From Saccharomycopsis fibuligera x Saccharomycopsis cf. fibuligera (lineage: Eukaryota; Ascomycota; Saccharomycetes; Ascoideales; Saccharomycopsidaceae), in assembly GCA_001936135.1 (NCBI GenBank), contig CP012809.1:1599501-1663500 (forward strand): DNA of 64,000 bases, written 5' to 3'. The notes beneath the pieces are model-generated. The model was not told the DNA's origin and ran no database searches. It worked only from the letters and a program-made list of their open reading frames with translations. The position numbers were made by a program, and so were the translations under genes. Below are positions 22,761-32,283 of this stretch, piece by piece (position 1 is the first letter of the stretch; each line of letters opens with the position of its first letter).

Positions 22761-24980
22761 TTAGTTCTCTTTGTCGTGGTCATTCTGGCCCTTGTGACGA
22801 AGTGCATCAATTGCGCCACCAACTTCATTGTAGATTTCTTCAACTTCATCCTCTATCTTTTCAATGGTATCTTCAATAAAATCAGCAATTATTCCTCGTG
22901 TGTGCGTGGACTCTGCACCACCACTAGTGGCGATATTTGCGCTTTTTCCAGACTCAGGGCCGGTAGTAAGAGTAGCACTTTTAGCAGCCACACTAGTGGA
23001 AGCAGCAGCAATCGCTGTCCAGGTAGCCTCAATTGAAGAGAGATCCAGCTTGAAAGTGGCACCGGGAACAGACTCTGATGTTACTGGGGCACCCGTGGCC
23101 TCCTCACTGGAAAGTAGTGATTCAGTTGGGTTGAGTGGGACTTCAACCGGTCGCTGTACTCCACTTTCATTGCGGAATAGCACATCATAAGTAGCATTTT
23201 CACGAATGACTTCAGAATCAAACGGCACGTTTGGATAGCTCAATGGATCAGTCCAGTTAGATTCTAGTATATTTTTCTTGTTGAAAATAATACTGGTGCC
23301 AGTACCGTTATTTTTTGCTGGGCGTAGATTCAAGGTGTCACATACCAAATTATACACCTCTGTATTTTGAAATGGCTTGATCTTCCTAAATTTTTCGCCT
23401 CCTAATGCATTTGAAAAGTATGGTCCGGTGCCAATGAACAAAGCTCTCATGAGCACTTCGGTGTTATTGTAACCGTGAATCCCTTTCAACTTATAATTGC
23501 CTCCACTTTTCTCCATATCTTTTTTAGTCGTTATAGCATATCCCACATCAGGTACAATCCAGATTGGCGCTATTCTTTCATCAAACTTGGACCCGCTGTT
23601 GCCAAAGTGCCACTCTTCAGGCATGTCTGTTTTGAGGTATATTTTAAAATGCGGATTATCTAATTTATGATAAGTTTCATTCATTGATTGAAAAACTTCC
23701 TCCACTGAAAACTGTTTGAAAGGCCTTAAACCAAAAAGGGGCCAGCCGTCTGTATGCTGAATCTTCTTCAAATCTACAATATCATCTAAATAAATGAGAC
23801 GTTTGTTTGAAGTAGGTGACATTCCATGGTCCGACACAATAACAAAATTCACAATATCTGTTAAATTTCTCTCCTTGATCTCCACAATAAGGCTCTCTAT
23901 GAAGTTATCAACATATTTTAACCCATCCTTCAATTCCTTTCCGGCGATACCATGTCTATGACCAAGAGAGTCGATTGTTGGCACATATCCCAACATTAGC
24001 TCTGGTCGCGTCGAAATATCTCTGTCCAACCATTCAAGAATTCTGTCTACTTTTGCTGATAATAGTTCTGATCCTTTGAACTTGTCCACTTCAAGTGGGT
24101 TCCCAATGGTAAGATTAACCTCGCTTCCAGGCCACATGTGAACGGCAGAGGCAACCCCATGAGAGTAAGCAGTTTGCCATATTGGCTCACCGCCCCACCA
24201 ATTAGTGTCTAAACTGAGATCGGCTTTGACATTGACAAACTGTTTATTGGTCATTGGACTGAAAAACGTGTTTCCCACAATACCATGAAATGCAGGATAT
24301 AGCCCCGTTACTAACGACCAATGATTAGGGAAAGTGGATGAAGGAAATGATGGTATCATGAATGGTGGTCCGTAAGAGTTGATGTATAGATTGTGCATGA
24401 ATGGCGTTAGTTCGGATGAGATGTAATGGGGATGGAACCCATCCAAAGATATCATGATTGTTGTTGGGTAGAAAAGATGAGTCCCATTATTCAAAGTTGG
24501 CTTTTTGACATTCGTTACACTGGAGATCATCTGGCCTTGCTTGTAGTTTGATATCGCCACAGAAGACACGACAAGTACCCCTATAAAAGCGAGAGTTCCA
24601 ACTATAAAAGTGATTGTTTTCAATAAGCTCGCAGGCGAGTTTGGTTCGTTTAAAAACTTATGGTTTGTTGAGCTAGCATCATCACTCGAAAAGGAAGCAG
24701 GATAACTTTGCAACTCTATGTTTTCACTGGGAGTAAAGGAATTCTGTATGTGACGATAATGCTGATGTTGTTGAGACTTAATACTAACAGCATCTTTTAT
24801 CTTTGATACTGCTTTCTTAAGCTTGCTCTTATTTTTTGAATTAAGAGTCTCAAAATCTTCATTGAAAACTCCTTCGTTGTGAGTTGTGCTTCCATTTTGA
24901 CCGGTGGTAACTATAAAGTCATCTTCATCATCAAGATCAGTTACAGGTATATCAGCGCTATAATAATTTCCCTGACTCAT
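22761..24980 (-). CDS. NPP1: Type II membrane ectonucleotide pyrophosphatase/phosphodiesterase
   Basis: 739 aa. A cytosolic N-terminus of about 115 residues is followed by one membrane segment (TITFIVGTLAFIGVLVVSSV), then an alkaline-phosphatase-superfamily NPP domain. Visible catalytic features are the first metal Asp in TIMISLDGFHPHY, the nucleophile Thr in PSFPSSTFPNHWSLVTGLYP, the motif DSLGHRHG and the metal-binding VIVSDHGMSP. The C-terminal region of about 120 residues is Ser/Thr/Ala-rich, probably O-mannosylated, and ends in an acidic helix (IEDTIEKIEDEVEEIYNEVG). Yeast NPPs hydrolyse extracellular nucleotides and are induced by phosphate starvation. The open frame continues upstream through the tRNA-Met gene, so I take the ATG at 24980, which begins the usual short cytosolic tail. 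Confidence 0.9.
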   Translation of the reverse strand: MSQGNYYSADIPVTDLDDEDDFIVTTGQNGSTTHNEGVFNEDFETLNSKNKSKLKKAVSKIKDAVSIKSQQHQHYRHIQNSFTPSENIELQSYPASFSSDDASSTNHKFLNEPNSPASLLKTITFIVGTLAFIGVLVVSSVAISNYKQGQMISSVTNVKKPTLNNGTHLFYPTTIMISLDGFHPHYISSELTPFMHNLYINSYGPPFMIPSFPSSTFPNHWSLVTGLYPAFHGIVGNTFFSPMTNKQFVNVKADLSLDTNWWGGEPIWQTAYSHGVASAVHMWPGSEVNLTIGNPLEVDKFKGSELLSAKVDRILEWLDRDISTRPELMLGYVPTIDSLGHRHGIAGKELKDGLKYVDNFIESLIVEIKERNLTDIVNFVIVSDHGMSPTSNKRLIYLDDIVDLKKIQHTDGWPLFGLRPFKQFSVEEVFQSMNETYHKLDNPHFKIYLKTDMPEEWHFGNSGSKFDERIAPIWIVPDVGYAITTKKDMEKSGGNYKLKGIHGYNNTEVLMRALFIGTGPYFSNALGGEKFRKIKPFQNTEVYNLVCDTLNLRPAKNNGTGTSIIFNKKNILESNWTDPLSYPNVPFDSEVIRENATYDVLFRNESGVQRPVEVPLNPTESLLSSEEATGAPVTSESVPGATFKLDLSSIEATWTAIAAASTSVAAKSATLTTGPESGKSANIATSGGAESTHTRGIIADFIEDTIEKIEDEVEEIYNEVGGAIDALRHKGQNDHDKEN

Positions 24981-25227
24981 AGTTTGACCTATATTTTTCA
25001 GATAGAAAAGTACTGAAAAACTCTTGCTGTATAAAAGAGATAAAAAAAAGCGAAAAAAACAAAAACAAAAACAGAACAGCAGAGTGTTGATATTGATGAA
25101 ACAACCACAGAAGACCGGATCACAATAGAAAATGTCAAATGTGTTAAGACAAAAAAAAACCGAACTAGGAAAAAAAAAAAGAAAAACAACGGAAGAAAAA
25201 TAACTAGCACTTAGTATGCTAAAAAAG

Positions 25228-25314
25228 TGCTCTCGGCGAGAGTCGAACTCGCGATCTTCAGATTTCTCTGGTTCAGTATGAGACTGACGCCTTAACCAAC
25301 TGGGCCACGAGAAC
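25228..25314 (-). tRNA. Elongator tRNA-Met(CAU) with a predicted 13-nt intron
   Basis: Read on the minus strand: acceptor GTTCTCG pairs with CGAGAGC, discriminator A; D-arm GCCCAGTTGGTTAAGGC; T-arm GCGAGTTCGACTCTCGC. The anticodon region reads TCAGT, CTCATA, a 13-nt insertion (CTGAACCAGAGAA), A, TCTGA. Without the insertion the arm equals the usual eukaryotic elongator Met arm with anticodon CAT. GAGA in the insertion can pair with TCTC of the anticodon arm, as expected for a nuclear tRNA intron. A T-run just beyond the 3' end serves as terminator. The 5' end lies 85 bp from the LINE-derived repeat. Confidence 0.85.
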
Positions 25315-25399
25315 AGCACTGATCAGGTACGATAATGGTGTAGTCATATCTGTTTATAAGCCCAAATACTGATGTGGAGGTGAAAAGTACAAATTCCAA

Positions 25400-25704
25400 G
25401 GACTTTGATTGGAAAACCATTCCAATCTCTGGTCTTGTTTACTGCATTACCGCTGTAATGAATTAGATAACACTTTAGTGTTATCTTAGTGAGTGGAAGT
25501 TGGTATTGAAGTGAGACCCATTCTCTTTTATCTGTCGACAACAAAACAATAATCCTCAACTAAAATAAAATATCATCCATTCTAGACTAAAATCTCCTAT
25601 ATCTATTTCAAATCCAACTGATCCATGAAAGTCTAACTAATACTAACGGGGGTTTCACTTCTATAAGTTTCCCCTATATAATAACAACTGAACTATACTA
25701 TATG
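25400..25704 (+). repeat. Upstream direct repeat of the LINE ORF2 end and 3' UTR
   Basis: The first 67 bases equal the last ORF2 codons and stop (DFDWKTIPISGLVYCITAVMN then TAG here; S, Y and T at three sites in the intact ORF2), and the rest matches the 3' UTR at roughly nine bases in ten by eye. It lacks the A-rich expansion seen at 32376-32399 and the final 80 nt of the 3' UTR. It contains TATATAATA at 25675-25683, about 95 bp before the ORF1 ATG. Confidence 0.9.
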
Positions 25705-25742
25705 TTGTCGCGGAGAGATTTACGGTATTGGCTAGTGTGAAT

Positions 25743-25781
25743 ATGTGGATCAACTGCGTAATAAGAAACGTTTCAATATGA
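25743..25781 (+). CDS. Upstream ORF (12 codons) overlapping the LINE ORF1 start
   Basis: ATG at 25743, stop TGA at 25779-25781. The stop overlaps the ORF1 ATG (25778-25780) as ATGA. It is too short for family evidence; the support is purely its geometry, which copies the ORF1/ORF2 junction. It may act in translational control, or may be chance. Confidence 0.35.
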   Translation: MWINCVIRNVSI

Positions 25782-28700
25782 ATCCATCAAATGAGATCCC
25801 AAATGATACATCCCCTTACTCCTCAGAGTATCCCAACGATCCACCTGATCCCCCAACACATCCTGGACCACCCTTGTCAACCGCGGTTGAGAACCCTCCT
25901 AGCACGGATGTTTCAGTTTCCTCGGATACTGAAGCCGCAGTTCACCAAGATCCGTCCCCCGGACCGGCTCAAAGTACCAGCCAACTATTGAACCATTCCA
26001 CTGAATCATTTGAAACCCAAAAAGATGAAGAACCTCACGTTCAAGCTCAGCCTTTTACCATTGAAAACTCCATCTCTCCGCCATCAACCCACCCTATTTC
26101 CAATTCTGAATCTCAAATTGAAAATTTTTCACCCGTCTTACCTAATGACTTACTAAGCAGACAAGGCGCGGATCCAACTTGTGCTGCACCTCCTGAACAT
26201 GCACCAGAAGCTGTTGATCCTCCATCACCATCCGTTTTGTCTAATTCCTCTGTTTCAATTTCAAAAACCACTAACATGAACTTAAAAACCTTAAAACTCC
26301 AAAAATCAAAAAAAATCCAACAAAATCCAAAAATCTTAAAAAACATTTTTTCACATTCTTCAGTTAATCATGATAAAAACCAAAAAAAAAATAATACTCC
26401 CTCTGTTTCCTTTGTTCCACCTGTTTCCCCCAATGACATTAGCTCGATTTTGCCAACTGTCCCTTCTACCTCAGATCCTTCAAACAGTAATCAAATCCAG
26501 CAACAAGATGAAAATGTCCCACGCCCAGCGAATGCCGCTGATTCAACTGTTTCAACTGCTTCATCTACCTCATCTGCCTCATCTGCCTCACCTGACTCAA
26601 CTAAAGAAACGCCTTCACCTGATTCAACTCCTTCAACTGCGTCCCTTGCGGATACACATCAGGACATTATCTCAGAAGAAACACTGAAAAAGCTCTATGC
26701 TGATCAGGCCTCTAAACGTGCGAATCATAACGCAACAACGAGCTCCGCGTCACTTCCACACCCTAAAGTCAAACGCCCTGCTTTCGACGCTTTCCAAACC
26801 AAATTTAAATGGGCCCGTATCTATGACTCGGAACATTTTCCTTTTGATGATGTTTTGTCAGAACTAACTGCAATGAAAAAACTTGCTGCTGATATTTACA
26901 CCTTTAATGATACAACTTTTGCTGGTTCTGATAAAAAGGTCACCTCTGCGACTACAATCATGAAAATGGACGAATTTTATAAATCATATACTCCAAAGCA
27001 GCTCCAGGACGAGGGCCTCCGGTTTAAAACCACTGACCTCCTGCAAAAAGACTATATTGACTTCATCATCAACTGTTCTCAAGAAAATGACATTTTCGCA
27101 ACTGTGGACATTCCCTTGGCTGTCTTCCAGCAATCCTCTTTAGCAACACATAGAGCCTCTATTGCTAAATCTATTCAAATGTTGGCACAAACCACACTTG
27201 AAAAGTATGCTAGTACGATGCGAGATGTATCCTTATTCACCTTTTTGAAAGAAACTTGTGAAACTATCGAACCTCACATCATAATCAGAAACGAGCGTAT
27301 TGTCATTAAACAATCCATTTTTTATAGGGGTCCACTTTATAAGCCATTCTTCCACAATGCCAAGGAAATTTTCTTTACATTTTTGAGAGATCACTTAGTT
27401 GTGAAGATACCAAAACAAGAATATCGCCCACAACTTTTCATGTCAATGTCAAATGAAAGCATGGTCCCTCATCTCATGGAACTCAAGATTAAATCTTTGC
27501 AAGCGGTTTCTGCCAAAGCAATTTTATTCCACAAGCTCCGTGATCTTGAGATTAAACAGGAATACTTTTCCCTTACAAAAGAAATCAAACCGAGAAGCCA
27601 CCCGAATCCCCAAGTTGCTGAAATAAACGTAGATAAATATTATGCATATTTATATCTTTCTCCAAATCAATCAGTCCCAATAATCAACTGTGAGATTCTC
27701 CAAACACGTCTTATCAATCGTCATTTGCATTGCACGGCATGTGGTTCAAATTCTCACACTCGTTACTCTTGTACCGAGGCTCGATGTGTGATTTGCAAAA
27801 AAGAGAATCATATAGCTTCTGTTTGTTATTATAACAAAAAGTTAATCCAGGCCCAAGATAAGTACCAGGACCACACCTCCATTGCAAATAAACCCAACAC
27901 AACCACCATTTCTGCTAGAACAAAAAAACCAACTATTTCCGCTGAAAACCAATGGCAGCTCAGTGATCCTAAAGGCCGCAAACGTTTGAGAATTAGAAAC
28001 ACCAATACATCAAACCAAACCATTAACAACTCAAAACAGATAGCTAAACCAAAAAACCCATTTCAAGCTCTTGAAGACGGTGACTCAGAAGATTTGTCAA
28101 CTGAGGACGAGGTTAACACACAACACGAGATCCCACAAAGTTTCGTTTTTACTGCACCTAAACCCTCAAACAAATCATATAACAAACCCTCCCCCAAAAA
28201 AAGAGCAAGAAGGCAAGTTGCTAAAGCCACTAACTCACAACCAGAGAATATCAATGATGATGAAGGCACTTTCACCACCAGTACCTCTGACTCTATAGTA
28301 GCACAGGCTACTATCCTTCATGCTACGGCAACCCCAACAAAAAAAACCCCACATCAAACCCCAGACTCTTTCCAAACTCCACCTGCAACTCCTCAGCAGA
28401 CCAGAATCCTTCGTTCCCATTCCTCTCTTCGTACTCCACAACCTCCATCTACTCCAACCAACTTGACCTTATCTCAGTTTCCCTCTTTTGATCAGGCCAA
28501 CACTCCTACCCCATCCTCCCCGAGAATTAAAGCAAATCTGAACAGGAACTCGCGTACCCCAGACGAGGACAGCCCACTGCCAGATACCCAGGATGATATT
28601 GACATTGATGAGATTGACTTAGAGAATTCTTCTTCTCTCCCACCAGTCCATCACCCTCAGAGTAAGCTTAATGGACCATTCCCTGTCACTGATTCCATCA

Positions 28701-28825
28701 ATGATGACGATATCTTTGATAACGAAACCACAATTGACAATGAGTCCATCACAAATCTCCCAAACTCCACCGAAGATGATCCCATGACTGAGACTCAGCT
28801 CTCAACTTCCCCTGGACACTCATGA
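25778..28825 (+). CDS. LINE ORF1: Gag-like nucleic-acid-binding protein with two CCHC knuckles
   Basis: 1015 aa from the first in-frame ATG. The N-terminal third is Ser/Pro/Thr-rich and disordered, with a Lys/Gln-rich basic patch (KTLKLQKSKKIQQNPKILKN). Residues about 335-640 look globular (KRPAFDAFQTKFKWARIYD onward). Two consecutive zinc knuckles follow near residues 650-685: CTACGSNSHTRYSC and CVICKKENHIASVC, both C-x2-C-x4-H-x4-C. The C-terminal 300 residues are again disordered, Pro/Ser/Thr-rich and acidic near the end. By analogy with other ORF1 proteins it should bind element RNA and form the RNP. It is very long for the class. It overlaps ORF2 by 4 nt. Confidence 0.9.
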   Translation: MNPSNEIPNDTSPYSSEYPNDPPDPPTHPGPPLSTAVENPPSTDVSVSSDTEAAVHQDPSPGPAQSTSQLLNHSTESFETQKDEEPHVQAQPFTIENSISPPSTHPISNSESQIENFSPVLPNDLLSRQGADPTCAAPPEHAPEAVDPPSPSVLSNSSVSISKTTNMNLKTLKLQKSKKIQQNPKILKNIFSHSSVNHDKNQKKNNTPSVSFVPPVSPNDISSILPTVPSTSDPSNSNQIQQQDENVPRPANAADSTVSTASSTSSASSASPDSTKETPSPDSTPSTASLADTHQDIISEETLKKLYADQASKRANHNATTSSASLPHPKVKRPAFDAFQTKFKWARIYDSEHFPFDDVLSELTAMKKLAADIYTFNDTTFAGSDKKVTSATTIMKMDEFYKSYTPKQLQDEGLRFKTTDLLQKDYIDFIINCSQENDIFATVDIPLAVFQQSSLATHRASIAKSIQMLAQTTLEKYASTMRDVSLFTFLKETCETIEPHIIIRNERIVIKQSIFYRGPLYKPFFHNAKEIFFTFLRDHLVVKIPKQEYRPQLFMSMSNESMVPHLMELKIKSLQAVSAKAILFHKLRDLEIKQEYFSLTKEIKPRSHPNPQVAEINVDKYYAYLYLSPNQSVPIINCEILQTRLINRHLHCTACGSNSHTRYSCTEARCVICKKENHIASVCYYNKKLIQAQDKYQDHTSIANKPNTTTISARTKKPTISAENQWQLSDPKGRKRLRIRNTNTSNQTINNSKQIAKPKNPFQALEDGDSEDLSTEDEVNTQHEIPQSFVFTAPKPSNKSYNKPSPKKRARRQVAKATNSQPENINDDEGTFTTSTSDSIVAQATILHATATPTKKTPHQTPDSFQTPPATPQQTRILRSHSSLRTPQPPSTPTNLTLSQFPSFDQANTPTPSSPRIKANLNRNSRTPDEDSPLPDTQDDIDIDEIDLENSSSLPPVHHPQSKLNGPFPVTDSINDDDIFDNETTIDNESITNLPNSTEDDPMTETQLSTSPGHS

Positions 28826-31800
28826 TTATGCCTGAATTGAAAATACTTACACAAAATATACAAAATACTCCCTTACAGAACGATCCGCTCCCGAGTATAT
28901 TTAAAAAATATGATATCATACTCTTGCAAGAAGTCAGGAAAGGTGAAAAGTATCACCGCTTAAATTCTGACAAACAACTTATCACTAACAAAGCTTCAAA
29001 TCCACGAACAGGTATACTCATCACAAAAAAGATAAAAATACTCAAAAAAAATATAATTGACGTTTTATGTCCGGCATCTAAAGCCAAGCACAAAACAGAC
29101 ATTATTATAGAAGTAACACCAAAAATATACTACTGGATCATAAATATATATAATCCCACCGGTGAGAAAAAAAGAGCACAAGTCTTTCTTCAAAACGCCA
29201 TTAGCAATGCACTACAAGATTATCGAAGAACTTTTGGAAAACAGTATCCAAACGCACATCTCTATATCATTTTTGCGGGTGACTTTAACAATGTCGTGGA
29301 TATGCAAGAAATGGGTAGCCGTATCCAAAATGCTCCAGACACTAAAGACACCAAAAAAATACGAAACTCATTGAGGGCACTCATCGACAATAACAACTTG
29401 ACAGATGTTTACCGCCAACGCAGCCTACATAACATAAAAAAATCCTTCACTAACAGAGCTACTAACGGACATGAGGAAAGCAATAGAAGGCTTGATAGAT
29501 TCTATGTCAGTAATGAATTGATTAGACACGACAAAATCCGTCTCTGGATGCTACAGAAGAACCATTTGAAGGGATCTTCCCATGAATCGCTTGTTTTGAA
29601 ACTTGTCCATCCCCTGAGTGAGCTCCCAGCTCGGTTCAGACTTACCGATAAAATGTTACGCAGTATATCACAACTTCATATCCCAGCCTCACTCACATCA
29701 ACAAGCGAAATAATCATTTTTGTTCAAAACCATTTGCAGCTGATAAAGCACCTTGAGAAACGCATACCGGAATCTGAGAAAAAAAACCTTCAAACCGCCA
29801 ACTACTATGATCACATAAACGAAATCTTTAAACCCTTCCAAGAAAATAAAAAGATAGAATTACTTATTGATCAAGACGGCAACCAGTTAACAAAAACACA
29901 CGAGATCATAGACCATGCCTCAGACTTCTATGCATCTCTCTATGATGGTACCAAGGGCACGAAGGATATTCAAATCATTGATAGATATTTGCAAGATAGC
30001 ATTCCTAACATTCACATATCGGATACAGAAAAGATAAATTTGAATAAGAACATAACTGAAGAAGAGCTCCTGATTGCCATCAAGGAGTCCAATAAGAATT
30101 CGGTGCCAGGAATTGATGGTTTTCCGTACAAGTTTTATTCCAAACTATATCCGCAGTTGAAAGAACGCCTCTTAGCTGAATTCAACACTATTTTTAGAAC
30201 AGGCTCACTTCCTTACAATTACAGAACAGTTCTTTTTAATATCATTCCAAAGCCGCGAAAAGATAAGACTGACATCAAAAATTACAGGCCAATAGCCATT
30301 ATCAATGCCAATCTACGACTACTTAGCATAATTCTCAATAATCGTTTACTAACAGTGTTAGAAAAGCTTATAGGCAAAAATCAGCTGGGTTTCATACCGA
30401 ATCGCCAATCTTATACTAACATAAGAATGTTCAATGAGATTCTCGCGAGCATGAAGACACCACCAAATCAAAAGCACTATTTTGCCAAACACGAAAACTT
30501 GCGCATACTTCTTTTGGATTTTCAGAAGGCTTTCGATAATGTGTCGCACACATACCTTGAATGCTTATTGAAACATCTCAACTTTGGTACCGAAGGTTTC
30601 ACATCCACAATAATGCTGATATTACAAAGTACAATCGGATGCATTCACCTTAACAATAAGACAGGCCCGCTCTTTCCCTTGAACCAAGGTACCTTACAAG
30701 GAAACCCAATCAGCCCATCGCTTTTCGTATTGGCAGTTGAGCCCCTTCTACGGAATGTTGAGAGAGAACTACAAGGCTTCACTATTAATACAAAATATCT
30801 TAGCCCAATTAAAGTCACACACTTAGCCTTCGCCGACGATATTACCATTTTTGCAGATGGTAATCAAGACATGGAGTCAGCAATCCAAACGATCCAAGAT
30901 TTCTGCTCGATAACGGGAGGGAGTTTGAACTATGATAAATCAAAAGTACTCATTTCCCCATACGCCACGGATATAGCAAAAACTGAAATGCAGCTTTTTG
31001 ACATTCCGATTGAGCGAGTAAAGGAAGACTATAAACTAACCTATCTCGGGATTAAAATTCCGAACCAGGGATGGCCAAAAAACTTGATACAAACAATGTA
31101 CGCAAAGTTCAACATTTCCAACATCAAACATTTGCCGCCGTCAAGTCAAGTCATGGCCTATAATACATTTATCTGTTCAAAATTCTACTACAAGGAGATT
31201 CATCAAAATCTCACTGACAAACAAATAAATGCAATCGAGATGGCTTTCAAACAATGTCTAAACGCCACGAATGTCTCCCTCGAGACACTCAAGACACACA
31301 GACATAAAGGGGGTTATGGTATGATAGACCTCAAAGCACAGCTCACGTATAGAAAAGCACAAATTGCGCAAAACTTGTTTCTAGATAAAAGCGACCCATA
31401 CTTGAAGCTCTTCAGAGCGAAGCTACAACTTCTTCTAGATCACTTTTTTAAAGTACGCTATGAGCTCGAACGTAAACCAGGACATATTGACACTCAATTC
31501 TGGTGGAGAGATGTTCTCGATACAGTTGACGGAGGCGAAGGCCAAGGGCAATCTATACTGGCACAGAACCCAAAACAGTGCTTCACGTTGACAGCCACAG
31601 AAGCAAACATAATAGCTCTGTGGAAACAAGTAGTCCCCAACAAACACAATCCAGGCATCCTTGGGCTTCAGCGCACATCAGATATAGCAGAAGCAGTGGA
31701 GCTCGGTGTACCGTTTTTGAAAAAAAAGTTCATTCCAAAAGAAGTCTTCGACTTCAAGTCCCGGAACGGTAGTGCACAAGTGCGCGAAAAGAAAGATAAA

Positions 31801-32283
31801 CTACTATTCTCACACCAGTTGGCACGTCTCAAACAAGTCACTAATAAACAGTGTCTGACATTTTGGCAAATGATAAACAAACAAACGTTCAAACACCCTG
31901 GCTGCTTCGAGAATATACACACATTCCACCTCGGAGTCGAGAAGTTCAAATTCCAAGGTGAGGAATGTAAGTGGTGCTCTGAAGATTTATCACGTAAAAA
32001 ATACAAACAGCAGTCATACGAAGATGCTATCAACAAACAAATGGAGCACTTTTTGGTTAAATGTCCAGTAGCACAAGCTTTATGGAACAAGTTACATCTA
32101 AATAAGGAATTGAGCTGGGACAGCCTCATCCTTCCATCCAGTGACACACGAGAATTAATCCAGGTCGACAACTACTTGATATTCCAAAAGAAATACTCCC
32201 GCCTACGGCAAGATAAGGACTTTGATTGGAAAACCATTCCAATCTCTAGTCTTGTTTACTACATCACCACAGTAATGAATTAG
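28822..32283 (+). CDS. LINE ORF2: endonuclease / reverse transcriptase
   Basis: 1153 aa. The N-terminal APE-type endonuclease (residues 1-240) has ILTQNIQN, IILLQEVRK (catalytic Glu), IIFAGDFNNVVD, RRLDRFYVS and a final SSHESLVLKL, where most relatives have SDH. The reverse transcriptase (about 395-720) has NSVPGIDGFPYKFY, KNYRPIAIINANLRL, LLLDFQKAFDNVSHTYL (first Asp), QGTLQGNPISPSLFVLA and AFADDITIFADG (catalytic Asp pair), then LTYLGIKIP. A C-terminal Cys-His module reads CKWC then HFLVKC. No frameshift or premature stop is present, so this copy may be competent. The RT motif KNQLGFIP has a CTG codon at the Leu, which would be Ser in this yeast; Ser is common there in LINEs. Confidence 0.95.
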   Translation: MIMPELKILTQNIQNTPLQNDPLPSIFKKYDIILLQEVRKGEKYHRLNSDKQLITNKASNPRTGILITKKIKILKKNIIDVLCPASKAKHKTDIIIEVTPKIYYWIINIYNPTGEKKRAQVFLQNAISNALQDYRRTFGKQYPNAHLYIIFAGDFNNVVDMQEMGSRIQNAPDTKDTKKIRNSLRALIDNNNLTDVYRQRSLHNIKKSFTNRATNGHEESNRRLDRFYVSNELIRHDKIRLWMLQKNHLKGSSHESLVLKLVHPLSELPARFRLTDKMLRSISQLHIPASLTSTSEIIIFVQNHLQLIKHLEKRIPESEKKNLQTANYYDHINEIFKPFQENKKIELLIDQDGNQLTKTHEIIDHASDFYASLYDGTKGTKDIQIIDRYLQDSIPNIHISDTEKINLNKNITEEELLIAIKESNKNSVPGIDGFPYKFYSKLYPQLKERLLAEFNTIFRTGSLPYNYRTVLFNIIPKPRKDKTDIKNYRPIAIINANLRLLSIILNNRLLTVLEKLIGKNQLGFIPNRQSYTNIRMFNEILASMKTPPNQKHYFAKHENLRILLLDFQKAFDNVSHTYLECLLKHLNFGTEGFTSTIMLILQSTIGCIHLNNKTGPLFPLNQGTLQGNPISPSLFVLAVEPLLRNVERELQGFTINTKYLSPIKVTHLAFADDITIFADGNQDMESAIQTIQDFCSITGGSLNYDKSKVLISPYATDIAKTEMQLFDIPIERVKEDYKLTYLGIKIPNQGWPKNLIQTMYAKFNISNIKHLPPSSQVMAYNTFICSKFYYKEIHQNLTDKQINAIEMAFKQCLNATNVSLETLKTHRHKGGYGMIDLKAQLTYRKAQIAQNLFLDKSDPYLKLFRAKLQLLLDHFFKVRYELERKPGHIDTQFWWRDVLDTVDGGEGQGQSILAQNPKQCFTLTATEANIIALWKQVVPNKHNPGILGLQRTSDIAEAVELGVPFLKKKFIPKEVFDFKSRNGSAQVREKKDKLLFSHQLARLKQVTNKQCLTFWQMINKQTFKHPGCFENIHTFHLGVEKFKFQGEECKWCSEDLSRKKYKQQSYEDAINKQMEHFLVKCPVAQALWNKLHLNKELSWDSLILPSSDTRELIQVDNYLIFQKKYSRLRQDKDFDWKTIPISSLVYYITTVMN

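Noticed and set aside
24981-25319. N-terminal extension of the NPP frame through the tRNA-Met region
   Set aside because: The extension has no ATG-supported conserved sequence, overlaps a clear tRNA gene on the same strand, and NPPs have a short cytosolic tail like the one starting at 24980.
25640-25670. TACTAAC followed by AG in the LINE repeat as a functional intron branch point
   Set aside because: No GTATGT-like donor at suitable distance upstream in the repeat; both copies carry the motif but splicing would serve no visible frame.
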